Assembly (NCBI RefSeq): GCF_023700745.1
Contig: NZ_JAMPYG010000001.1
Location: 124,001-188,000 of the forward strand
Length of the DNA stretch: 64,000 nucleotides
Reading direction: 5' to 3'
DNA from: Rhodoferax sp.
GTDB lineage: Bacteria > Pseudomonadota > Gammaproteobacteria > Burkholderiales > Burkholderiaceae_C
Part shown: piece by piece, positions 57,618 to 64,000 of the stretch
How the letters are laid out: the number at the start of each line of letters is the position of its first letter
Position numbering within the stretch: position 1 is the stretch's first letter
Translations under genes and position numbers: made by a program
The notes under the pieces: model-generated
Database searches by the model: none
What the model was told of the DNA's origin: nothing
What the model saw: the letters and a program-made list of their open reading frames with translations, nothing else

Positions 57618-57678
57618 CTTTTCAGTTCTCTGTCCCGTTGACATCATGTACGCCCCAACCCAACTCTTTGAGATAACC

Positions 57679-58071
57679 ATGAAAAGTTTCTTCTCGGCGT
57701 TTCACCAGCCAGTAGCCGGTTTTTTTCTTCTTCGCTGCTCTGTTGCTGGACTGTTAATCTTGCACGGTATCGCAAAGTTGTTGAATGGCCTGGGCCCCAT
57801 TGAAGGCATGCTGGTCAGCGTAGGGCTGCCCGCTTTCCTGGCATACGGGGTAATGCTTGGTGAAGTGGTCGCGCCGTTGCTGGTTCTGGCCAACGTCATG
57901 GTGGTTCCGGCAGCGCTCGTTATGGCTTTCAACATGGTCGTCGCAGTGGCATTGGTACACACCTCCCAGTTCTTCACGCTGGGCAAGAGCGGTGGCTGGG
58001 CGTTGGAATTGCAGGGCCTGTACTTCTTCGGGTCCCTGGCAATCGCCCTGATGGCGCCGCGCAAGACCTGA
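57679..58071 (+). CDS. DoxX family membrane protein
   Basis: A 130-residue protein with four membrane helices. LLRCSVAGLLILHGIAKLLN is the family start motif, then GLPAFLAYGVMLGEVVAPLL and a third helix rich in Val, and WALELQGLYFFGSLAIALM ends it. DoxX-like proteins are linked to thiosulfate:quinone oxidoreductase in archaea and to membrane redox stress in bacteria; role here is unknown. The frame opens earlier (57646 and before), but the ATG at 57679 gives the usual N-terminus. It follows tRNA-His and is convergent with the LLM gene (39 bp). Confidence 0.82.
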   Translation: MKSFFSAFHQPVAGFFLLRCSVAGLLILHGIAKLLNGLGPIEGMLVSVGLPAFLAYGVMLGEVVAPLLVLANVMVVPAALVMAFNMVVAVALVHTSQFFTLGKSGGWALELQGLYFFGSLAIALMAPRKT

Positions 58072-58110
58072 GCAATCTGTCAACAGGGCGAGGGAGCTGT
58101 TGTCTGACGG

Positions 58111-59118
58111 CTAGCCTGGTCTGGCGCAAACCCCAGCGGCGATGTCCAGGGATAGCAGGCGCAGCGCAGGGTCAAAAATGTCGCACACTAGCATGAATTC
58201 ATCGGCCTGCGTCTGTTGTGCCAGGGTCGTCAGCCCGGCGCGGACCTTGTCAGGGCCACCGATGACAGCGGCACCCAGAAAGTCGGCGATGGCCGCGCGC
58301 TCCTGGGGATGCAGATGCTGCATGAAGTCTTTGACCGGTGGCTGCAGGGGTTTGCGCTCACCGGTCAGGATACCCAGCACACGCTGGTAGGTGCTGCTGG
58401 CCAAAAATTCCGCCTCGTCATCACTGGATGCTGCGATCAAGGGCACGCCGATCATGACAAATGGCTTGCTCAAACTCCTAGATGGTCTGAATAAACGGCG
58501 ATACAGGTCAATGGCCGCCTGCATCATCCGTGGTGCAAAGTGCGAGGCAAAGGCGTAAGGCAGGCCGCGTTCTGCTGCCAGTTGGGCTGAAAACAGGCTG
58601 GAACCCAGCAGCCAGATCGGCACCTCGGTGCCGGCCCCAGGCATGGCGATGATGCGCTGGCCTGGTTGTACCGGCCCCAGCAGATATTGCAGCTCGGCGA
58701 CGTCGCGCGGAAAATCCTGCTCGCTCTCGACCCGGTCGCGGCGCAGCGCCTGCATGGTGACCCGGTCTGTGCCCGGCGCGCGGCCCAGGCCCAGGTCAAT
58801 CCGGTTGGGGTACAACTCGGCCAGTGTGCCAAAGGCTTCGGCCACCACCAGCGGCGCATGGTTGGGCAGCATGATGCCGCCCGAGCCAACCCGGATGTGT
58901 TGTGTGCCCCCGGCAATGTAGCCAACCAAAACGGCCGTGGCCGAACTGGCAATGCTGGCCATGTTGTGGTGCTCGGCCAGCCAGTACCGGGTGAAACCGA
59001 GCGCCTCCGCATGCTGCGCCGTACGCAAGGAATTGGCCAGTGCCTGCGCCACCGTGCCACCTGCGCGCAGGTTGACCAGATCCAGCATGGACAGCGCGGT
59101 GTTTTGCAGTGCGTTCAT
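58111..59118 (-). CDS. LLM-class (MsnO8/YhbW-like) flavin-dependent oxidoreductase
   Basis: A 335-residue luciferase-like monooxygenase. [20 protein letters not shown] near the N-terminus, then [20 protein letters not shown] (typical RxWLAEHH), [20 protein letters not shown] and [13 protein letters not shown] mark the subgroup of bacterial luciferase-like proteins of unknown substrate. FMN binding is inferred from family. The ATG at 59118 was chosen; a longer frame overlaps the upstream gene. It is the last gene of a five-gene operon (ABM, FAH, Nudix, DLH, LLM), 20 bp after the hydrolase. Confidence 0.87.
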   Translation of the reverse strand: MNALQNTALSMLDLVNLRAGGTVAQALANSLRTAQHAEALGFTRYWLAEHHNMASIASSATAVLVGYIAGGTQHIRVGSGGIMLPNHAPLVVAEAFGTLAELYPNRIDLGLGRAPGTDRVTMQALRRDRVESEQDFPRDVAELQYLLGPVQPGQRIIAMPGAGTEVPIWLLGSSLFSAQLAAERGLPYAFASHFAPRMMQAAIDLYRRLFRPSRSLSKPFVMIGVPLIAASSDDEAEFLASSTYQRVLGILTGERKPLQPPVKDFMQHLHPQERAAIADFLGAAVIGGPDKVRAGLTTLAQQTQADEFMLVCDIFDPALRLLSLDIAAGVCARPG

Positions 59119-59138
59119 CGTGCTTGCCAACAGCAACT

Positions 59139-59837
59139 TCAGACCAGCTGCTCTGACAACCACGCCAGCGTGCGGCCACGCGCCAGCGCGGCGGCACGTT
59201 GCTGGTACATCGGGCGACCCCAGCAGTTGAAGCCGTGGTCAACGTCTTCGTACACATGGAATTGCGCGTTGCTACGGCCTTCAAAGGCCTTCTTGACGTT
59301 GGCTACCGCCGTTGCCGGGATGTACCCGTCCAACGCGGCGTAGTGAAATAAGATGGGCCCTTGCACAGCGGGCGCCTTGTCCAGATGGTTCTGGATGCCG
59401 CCGCCGTAGTAACACACGGCCGCATCAACCGCAGCGCTGGCCGCCAGCTGGTAACTCAGGCGCCCGCCCATGCAAAAGCCAATCGAGCCCACCTTGCTAC
59501 TCACTTCAGGCCGGGCACGCAGGGCTTTGACCGTGCTCACCAGGTCGGCCACGGCCTTGGCCTCGTCCAGGTTGGTCATCAGCTGGAACGCCTTTTGGGT
59601 ATCGGACTCGTCGTACTTCAAATTGACATTGGCCTCCTGCCGCCAAAACACATCAGGGGCCAGCACCACATAGCCGTCCATGGCGTATTGATCGGCCACC
59701 GCCTTGATATGATCGTTGACGCCCCAGATCTCCTGAATGATCACCAAGCCCGGTCCGTGACCTGTTGGCGGCAGTGAAAGATAGGCGTCAAACTGTCGAC
59801 CATCGTGGCTGGGAATTGAAATGGTGGTGCTGTTCAT
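59139..59837 (-). CDS. dienelactone hydrolase family protein
   Basis: A 232-residue alpha/beta hydrolase of the carboxymethylenebutenolidase family. The triad is C122 (GFCMGG), D170 (LDGYIP) and H201 (VDHGFN), as in dienelactone hydrolases with cysteine nucleophile. [20 protein letters not shown] is a family motif. The real enzymes open lactones in chloroaromatic degradation, but many relatives have other esters as substrates; no catechol pathway is in view. It lies in the five-gene operon between the Nudix and LLM genes, 26 bp and 20 bp away. Confidence 0.87.
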   Translation of the reverse strand: MNSTTISIPSHDGRQFDAYLSLPPTGHGPGLVIIQEIWGVNDHIKAVADQYAMDGYVVLAPDVFWRQEANVNLKYDESDTQKAFQLMTNLDEAKAVADLVSTVKALRARPEVSSKVGSIGFCMGGRLSYQLAASAAVDAAVCYYGGGIQNHLDKAPAVQGPILFHYAALDGYIPATAVANVKKAFEGRSNAQFHVYEDVDHGFNCWGRPMYQQRAAALARGRTLAWLSEQLV

Positions 59838-59863
59838 ATGCGTGTTCCTCTGTAAATTGAAGT

Positions 59864-60409
59864 TCAGATGATGTCAAAGACATGAATGGCATAACTGCCC
59901 TGGCGGCGGTCGGCAAAAAAACGCTTCAGGGTTTCACCCACGGTCCTGAAGGCGATCTCATCCCATGGGATTTCTTCCTCGGCAAACAAACGCGTCTCAA
60001 GGGTTTCAATGCCAGGATCAAACTGGTCACTCAGCAGGTGGGCACGGTAGAACAGGTGGACTTGCCCCACGCGTGGGATATTGACCAGCGAAAAAAACTC
60101 GCCCATCTCGAACTGGGCACCAGCTTCTTCCAGGGTCTCGCGTGCTGCGCCTTCGCTCACGGTTTCATTGAGTTCCATGAAGCCCGCAGGCAGCGTCCAT
60201 TTGCCCCAGCGTGGCTCAATGTTGCGTTTGCACAGCAAGACCTTGTCGCCCCAGATCGGAATGGTGCCCACTACATTGAGCGGGTTTTCATAGTGAACGG
60301 TCTGGCAGACCGGACACACCGCACGATGTCTGGTGTCGCCATCGTCAGGCAACCGGTAAACTACGGCGGTGCCGCAGTTTTTGCAATGTTTGATCGGGGC
60401 CCGGTGCAT
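59864..60409 (-). CDS. Nudix hydrolase with N-terminal zinc ribbon
   Basis: A 181-residue Nudix enzyme. A zinc ribbon uses C9, C12, C32 and C35. The Nudix box runs from G76 to G97 (G-x5-E82-x7-R90-E91-x2-E94-E95-x-G97) and matches the consensus. The layout recalls NADH pyrophosphatase NudC but is shorter and lacks the SQPWPFPxS motif, so it is not NudC; ADP-ribose or dinucleotides are possible substrates. It lies 4 bp after the FAH gene in the same operon. Confidence 0.88.
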   Translation of the reverse strand: MHRAPIKHCKNCGTAVVYRLPDDGDTRHRAVCPVCQTVHYENPLNVVGTIPIWGDKVLLCKRNIEPRWGKWTLPAGFMELNETVSEGAARETLEEAGAQFEMGEFFSLVNIPRVGQVHLFYRAHLLSDQFDPGIETLETRLFAEEEIPWDEIAFRTVGETLKRFFADRRQGSYAIHVFDII

Positions 60410-60413
60410 GAAT

Positions 60414-61109
60414 CTACACCACCTTCAATTCAATGCCTGTCAGGCCGCTGATGCTGCCCTTGAGCGTGTCGCCCGGTACCACGGCACCCACGCCGGCTGG
60501 CGTGCCGGTGTAGATCAGGTCACCGGGCTGCAACTCCCAGGCGGTTGAAAGTTGGGCAATGGTCTCGGCAATGTTCCAGATCAGCTGCTCCACTGTGCTG
60601 TTTTGGCGCACAACGTTGTTGACTTGCAGGCTGATGCTGGCGTGTGTGATGTCACCCGCGGCGTCTTTGGGGGTAATGGGACCAATCGGCGCCGAGTGGT
60701 CGAACCCTTTGCCGATGCACCACGGGCGGCCCTGCGCCTTCATCGCGTTTTGCAGGTCGCGCCGGGTCATGTCAAGGCCCACGGCGTAGCCAAAAATATG
60801 CTGCTCGGCCTGCGCCACGGCAATATTTTTGCCACCCTTGCCAATTGCCACCACCAGTTCCATTTCATGGTGCAGGTTTTGGGTCAGGCCGGGGTAGGGC
60901 AGTGGTGTGCTGGTGCCAGGCGATGCCACCAGCACCGCATCGGCCGGTTTCATGAAGAAAAAAGGAGGTTCACGTCCGGTATGACCCATTTCCTGGGCGT
61001 GCTCGACGTAATTACGGCCCACGCAGTAGATGCGGTGCACCGGGAACAAGGCGGCGGTGCCGACCACAGGCACGGTCACAGTGGGTGAGGGAGGAAAAAC
61101 GGTGTTCAT
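60414..61109 (-). CDS. fumarylacetoacetate hydrolase family protein (fumarylpyruvate hydrolase-like)
   Basis: A 231-residue FAH-fold metal-dependent C-C hydrolase or decarboxylase. IYCVGRNYVEHAQEMGHTGR, FFFMKPADAVL and the metal site LHHEMELVVAIGKGGKNI are family motifs, with GYAVGLDMTRRDLQ and DLIYTGTPAGVGAVVPGD further on. Length and motifs match fumarylpyruvate hydrolases of the gentisate pathway and YcgM-like acylpyruvases. No gentisate dioxygenase is near. It is second in the five-gene operon, 21 bp after the ABM-like gene. Confidence 0.86.
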   Translation of the reverse strand: MNTVFPPSPTVTVPVVGTAALFPVHRIYCVGRNYVEHAQEMGHTGREPPFFFMKPADAVLVASPGTSTPLPYPGLTQNLHHEMELVVAIGKGGKNIAVAQAEQHIFGYAVGLDMTRRDLQNAMKAQGRPWCIGKGFDHSAPIGPITPKDAAGDITHASISLQVNNVVRQNSTVEQLIWNIAETIAQLSTAWELQPGDLIYTGTPAGVGAVVPGDTLKGSISGLTGIELKVV

Positions 61110-61130
61110 GGCGGGTTTTTAATAGAGGGT

Positions 61131-61433
61131 TCAGGCCGATTTGGCGACCAGCTCGAAGTGTTCAACCACCGGTGGGCTGGCAAAAAACGGCCCGACGATG
61201 GCGCGCCATTCTGTGAACGCCGGGGAGCCACGGAATCCTACCGTGTGGTCTTCCAGCGTGGTCCAGAAGATTTGCAAAATGTAACGTTGCGGGTTTTCAA
61301 TGCAGCGGTTGACCTTGAAGCCTTCAAATCCTTTGGCCTGCGCAATGACGGTTTGCAGGCCGCGTTGAATGGCCTCCTCAAAGGCAGCGTTCTGGCCGGG
61401 CTGGATCGAGAAGTCGGCAAGTTCAAGAATCAT
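61131..61433 (-). CDS. antibiotic-biosynthesis-monooxygenase (ABM) fold protein
   Basis: A 100-residue dimeric alpha/beta-barrel (ABM) protein. MILELADFSIQPGQNAAFEE, ARGF-like FEGFKVNRCIENPQRYIL and FWTTLEDHTVGFRGSPAFTE, with a final HFELVAKSA, follow the ABM pattern of strand-helix-strand-strand. Members include cofactorless monooxygenases, but most are of unknown function. The frame is open to 61784; the ATG at 61433 is the sensible start. It is first in the operon ABM-FAH-Nudix-DLH-LLM and is divergent from ycaO with 103 bp between. Confidence 0.78.
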   Translation of the reverse strand: MILELADFSIQPGQNAAFEEAIQRGLQTVIAQAKGFEGFKVNRCIENPQRYILQIFWTTLEDHTVGFRGSPAFTEWRAIVGPFFASPPVVEHFELVAKSA

Positions 61434-61536
61434 GAAGGTCTCCGTTGGGGTTGGGTTAATTCTGTAACTTGCGAGTCTAGCGTTTTCAATCCAGCGCTTG
61501 GACCGCAGCCGCTGAACCATGAGGTATGCTGGGGAT

Positions 61537-63264
61537 ATGAACCATACAACCTTTATTCCCGGCAAAGATGCCGCCCTCGAATCCACCATCAGCACACTGC
61601 AAGGCAAGCTGCAAGCCCTGGGTTTCCACATCGAAGAGCGCAGCTGGCTCAACCCGGTTGACAGCATCTGGTCAGTGCATATCCGCGACCGCGACTGTCC
61701 GCTGCTGTTCGCCAACGGCAAGGGTGCCAGCCGCCTGGCCTGCCTGGCCAGCGCCTTGGGCGAGTTCTTTGAACGCCTGTCCACCCATTATTTCTGGACC
61801 CATTTTTACCTCGGACCCGATGTAACCGGACGTGCCCATGTGCATTTTCCGCAGGAGCGCTGGTTCGACGTGCCCGCAGACGAGCAGTGGCCTGCCGAAT
61901 TGCTCACGCCCGAATTGCACTCGCTGTACAACCCGCAGGGCAACATCGATGCCAGTAGCTTGGTCGATTTCAACTCGGGTGCCACCGAGCGCGGCATCTG
62001 CGCCCTGCCTTATGTGCGCCAGAGCGATGGCAAAACGGTCTACTTCCCGGTCAACCTGATCGGCAACCTGTATGTCAGCAACGGCATGTCGGCGGGCAAT
62101 ACCCAGATGGAGGCGCGCACCCAGGCCTTGTCCGAGATTTTCGAGCGGGCCATCAAAGCCCGCATCATCAGCCAGGGCCTGTGCCTGCCCGACGTGCCCG
62201 AGGCCGTGATAGCCCGCTACCCACGCATTGCGCGTGGCATCGCCGCGCTGCGTGAAGCCGGTTTTGGCATCCTGGTCAAGGACGCATCGTTGGGCGGCCA
62301 GTACCCGGTGATGAATGTCACGCTGCTGAATCCGCTGGATCAGGGTTGTTTTGCCAGCTTTGGCGCCCACCCCCGTTTTGAAGTCGCGCTGGAGCGTGCG
62401 CTCACCGAATTGCTGCAGGGTCGGGCACTGGACGCGTTGTCAGGCTTCCCGGCACCCGGCTTTGACCTGGAAGAAACCGCGAGTTCGACCAACATTGAGA
62501 TCCATTTTGTTGACTCCAGCGGCGTCATTCACTGGAAGTTCTTGGGGGATGTGCCTGATTTCGAATTTGTCGACTGGAACTTCAGCAATACCACGGCCGA
62601 AGACTACGCATGGAGTTTGGCGCGTTTGCAGCAAGACGGCCATGAGGTTTACATTGCAGACTTCACCCAGCTCGGGGTCTATGCCTGCCGTGTTCTGGTG
62701 CCCGGTTTGTCCGAGATCTATCCAATGGACGACCTGGAGTTTGAAAACAACAGCGTCGCCAATCAGTTCCGCGAAGCCGTCTTGAACCTCTCCGATCTGG
62801 ATGACGAAGAATGTACCGATCTGCTCGAAACGCTTAACGAATCCAGTCTGGCGGACCACCGTCCGGTGGCTGGCTTGATTGGCTTGGCGGCCGATGCCGG
62901 ATCTTTCTGGAGCGACTTGCGTCTGGGCGAACTCAAGACCCTGCTGGCTCTAGCGGTGGGCGACGAAGCCGCCACCCTTGAAGGTTGCGAATGGATTCTG
63001 AACTTCGACCAGGTCAACCCGCAACGCAAGCGCGTGTATGCCTGCATCCAGAACCTGATCAACCTGGCTGACATTGGCGACAGCGGCCCCTACCTTGACA
63101 CCCTGGCGCTGCTCTACGGTGCCGGCCCGCTGGCGCAGGCGCATGCACTCATCATGCAGGAAGATCGTTTCATGGGCTTGGGCGCACCCGGCCTGGCGCT
63201 GGACGGGTGCGAGATGCACCACAAACTACTGGCCGCCTATGACAAGATCCATGCCGCAGTTTGA
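61537..63264 (+). CDS. ycaO: YcaO, RimO-associated beta-methylthiolation accessory ATPase-like protein
   Basis: A 575-residue YcaO-domain protein that resembles Escherichia coli YcaO along its length. TTFIPGKDAALESTISTLQG opens it; FANGKGASRLACLASALGEF, ERGICALPYVRQSDGKTVYF and NLYVSNGMSAGNTQMEARTQ are the ATP-binding YcaO parts, and CFASFGAHPRFEVALERALT follows. The C-terminal part from about 430 is the TPR-like extension of the nonazoline class. It is linked to methylthiolation of S12 in E. coli. The second ATG at 61537, with GGGG just upstream, was chosen over 61519. No TOMM precursor or dehydrogenase is near. Confidence 0.93.
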   Translation: MNHTTFIPGKDAALESTISTLQGKLQALGFHIEERSWLNPVDSIWSVHIRDRDCPLLFANGKGASRLACLASALGEFFERLSTHYFWTHFYLGPDVTGRAHVHFPQERWFDVPADEQWPAELLTPELHSLYNPQGNIDASSLVDFNSGATERGICALPYVRQSDGKTVYFPVNLIGNLYVSNGMSAGNTQMEARTQALSEIFERAIKARIISQGLCLPDVPEAVIARYPRIARGIAALREAGFGILVKDASLGGQYPVMNVTLLNPLDQGCFASFGAHPRFEVALERALTELLQGRALDALSGFPAPGFDLEETASSTNIEIHFVDSSGVIHWKFLGDVPDFEFVDWNFSNTTAEDYAWSLARLQQDGHEVYIADFTQLGVYACRVLVPGLSEIYPMDDLEFENNSVANQFREAVLNLSDLDDEECTDLLETLNESSLADHRPVAGLIGLAADAGSFWSDLRLGELKTLLALAVGDEAATLEGCEWILNFDQVNPQRKRVYACIQNLINLADIGDSGPYLDTLALLYGAGPLAQAHALIMQEDRFMGLGAPGLALDGCEMHHKLLAAYDKIHAAV

Positions 63265-63272
63265 TGATGCTG

Positions 63273-63341
63273 TTGTGGGAGCGGCGCCCTCGCCGCGAAT
63301 GCCCCCAAACAGCCTTCGGCCCGAGGGCGGGCCTCCTACAA
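63273..63341. repeat. REP-like pair of inverted palindromes
   Basis: TTGTGGGAGCGGCGCCCTCG (63273-63292, palindrome to 63298) is followed, in opposite orientation, by a second unit whose reverse complement begins TTGTAGGAGGCCCGCCCTCG (63341 back to 63322, palindrome to about 63311). Each has the layout TTGTrGGAG, palindrome, as in pseudomonad REP sequences, and the pair looks like a BIME. It fills the gap between ycaO and pgeF. No second copy was noticed in the window. Confidence 0.7.
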
Positions 63342-63357
63342 CTGCAGGGCCTTTTAG

Positions 63358-64000
63358 ATGCTGACGCCTGACTGGCCTGCGCCCGACGGCGTCCATGCGA
63401 TTTGCACCACGCGCATGGGCGGTGTGTCGGATGCGCCCTATGACAGCCTGAACTTGGGCGACCACGTCGGTGACGACCCCGTCCATGTGGCCGCCAACCG
63501 GGTCATCTTGCAAGAGGCCATTGGCGCACGCCCGGTATTCCTGACCCAGGTCCACGGCCTTCAGGTGGTGTCACTGGATGCCTCCACACCGGACGGCACC
63601 GTGGCAGACGCCTGCGTGACCGACCAGTCTGGCGTGGCCTGCACCGTGATGGTGGCCGACTGCCTGCCGGTGTTGTTCAGCACCGCCGATGGTCACCGGG
63701 TGGCTGCGGCTCACGCCGGCTGGCGCGGCTTGGCCGGGCAGGGTGGGATTGGTATTCTGGAGGCGACGGTTAAACGGATGCAGGGCAATGAGCTTCTGGC
63801 CTGGCTTGGTCCGTGTATTGGCCCGCAGGCGTTCGAGGTGGGAGATGAAGTGCGCGCAGCCTTCAGCACCAACGAGCCACTGGCGGCCGACTGCTTTAAA
63901 CCGCTGCTCCCTGGTAAATGGCTGGCGGACCTGGCCGCCCTGGCGCGATTGCGACTGCGTGCTCTGGGCGTCAGCCAGATTCACGGCAACGACAGCAGTC
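63358..64000 (+). CDS. pgeF: peptidoglycan editing factor PgeF / laccase-domain protein, 3' end outside the window
   Basis: About 214 residues of a YfiH/DUF152 protein are visible before the window ends. Family members act as purine nucleoside phosphorylase/adenosine deaminase-like enzymes and, in Escherichia coli, prevent wrong amino acids entering cell-wall stems. The metal/catalytic residues are H66 (TQVHG), C102 (ADCLPVL) and H119 (AAHAGWRG), and CTTRMGGVSDAPYDSLNLG is the N-terminal signature. The ATG at 63358 has no strong ribosome-binding site. In many bacteria the gene follows rluD; here it follows ycaO and a REP-like repeat. Confidence 0.9.
   Translation, partial: MLTPDWPAPDGVHAICTTRMGGVSDAPYDSLNLGDHVGDDPVHVAANRVILQEAIGARPVFLTQVHGLQVVSLDASTPDGTVADACVTDQSGVACTVMVADCLPVLFSTADGHRVAAAHAGWRGLAGQGGIGILEATVKRMQGNELLAWLGPCIGPQAFEVGDEVRAAFSTNEPLAADCFKPLLPGKWLADLAALARLRLRALGVSQIHGNDSS

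Noticed and set aside
59864-60409. NADH pyrophosphatase NudC
   Set aside because: The zinc ribbon and Nudix box fit, but the NudC-specific SQPWPFPxS segment is missing and the protein is too short.

Overview
The window looks like a chromosomal segment of a betaproteobacterium of the order Burkholderiales, most likely family Comamonadaceae (Rhodoferax/Polaromonas-like). This rests on gene order and protein resemblance read by eye, not on a database search. Markers are the pyrG-kdsA-eno-ftsB block, rpsF-priB-rpsR-rplI, a BktB-type thiolase, EF-P with Arg32 next to EarP, and CcoG-type cytochrome oxidase assembly proteins. Almost all of it is core chromosome. I saw no insertion sequence, prophage or CRISPR array.

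Layout. 1-5 kb is a nitric-oxide/nitrate sensing cluster: a ccoG paralog cut by the window edge, nsrR, and the operon nnrS-narX-narL. 5-8.3 kb holds a beta-ketothiolase, a short-chain dehydrogenase, a ribosome-hibernation factor and a pseudouridine synthase. 8.4-8.95 kb is a gene graveyard: remnants of a Fis-type sigma-54 regulator and, divergent from it, a frameshifted metallo-beta-lactamase-fold hydrolase resembling a persulfide dioxygenase. A complete ccoG follows. 10.4-12.3 kb has a lemA-GIDE membrane pair. 12.4-16.3 kb is surE-pcm-nlpD-rlmD, with no rpoS in the place where it often sits. 16.4-24.1 kb has a YccA-like protein, a GlcG-like protein, a TonB-like protein, the divergent ppsR/ppsA pair and a large sodium:solute symporter that appears to carry its small subunit as an N-terminal fusion.

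24.2-33 kb is housekeeping: the rpsF ribosomal operon, a TSUP permease, a probable 6S RNA (not in any ORF), ftsB-eno-kdsA-pyrG, coaBC-dut and a SlyD-like isomerase. 33.3-42.4 kb has a ribosomal oxygenase, a small Ala/Pro lipoprotein and a ten-gene Mrp/Mbh-type cation:proton antiporter operon with three NuoL/M/N-like subunits and no full-length MrpA. 42.5-50 kb includes ghrB, rmuC, an MFS transporter and a three-gene nucleotide-salvage cassette (archaeal-type AMP/thymidine phosphorylase, PRPP-synthetase-like protein, LOG-family phosphoribohydrolase). 49.5-64 kb has efp/earP, uvrC, pgsA, hupB, tRNA-Val, a PpiD-like chaperone, tRNA-His, DoxX, a five-gene catabolic-looking operon, ycaO, a REP-like palindrome pair and the start of pgeF.

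How genes work together: NsrR, NarX/NarL and NnrS handle nitrate/NO signals and NO tolerance. PpsR controls PpsA by phosphorylation at the pyruvate/PEP node, beside an organic-acid-type symporter. EarP glycosylates Arg32 of EF-P. The salvage cassette would turn nucleoside monophosphates into free bases, sugar phosphates and PRPP. All coordinates and starts come from reading the sequence; family names come from recognised motifs.
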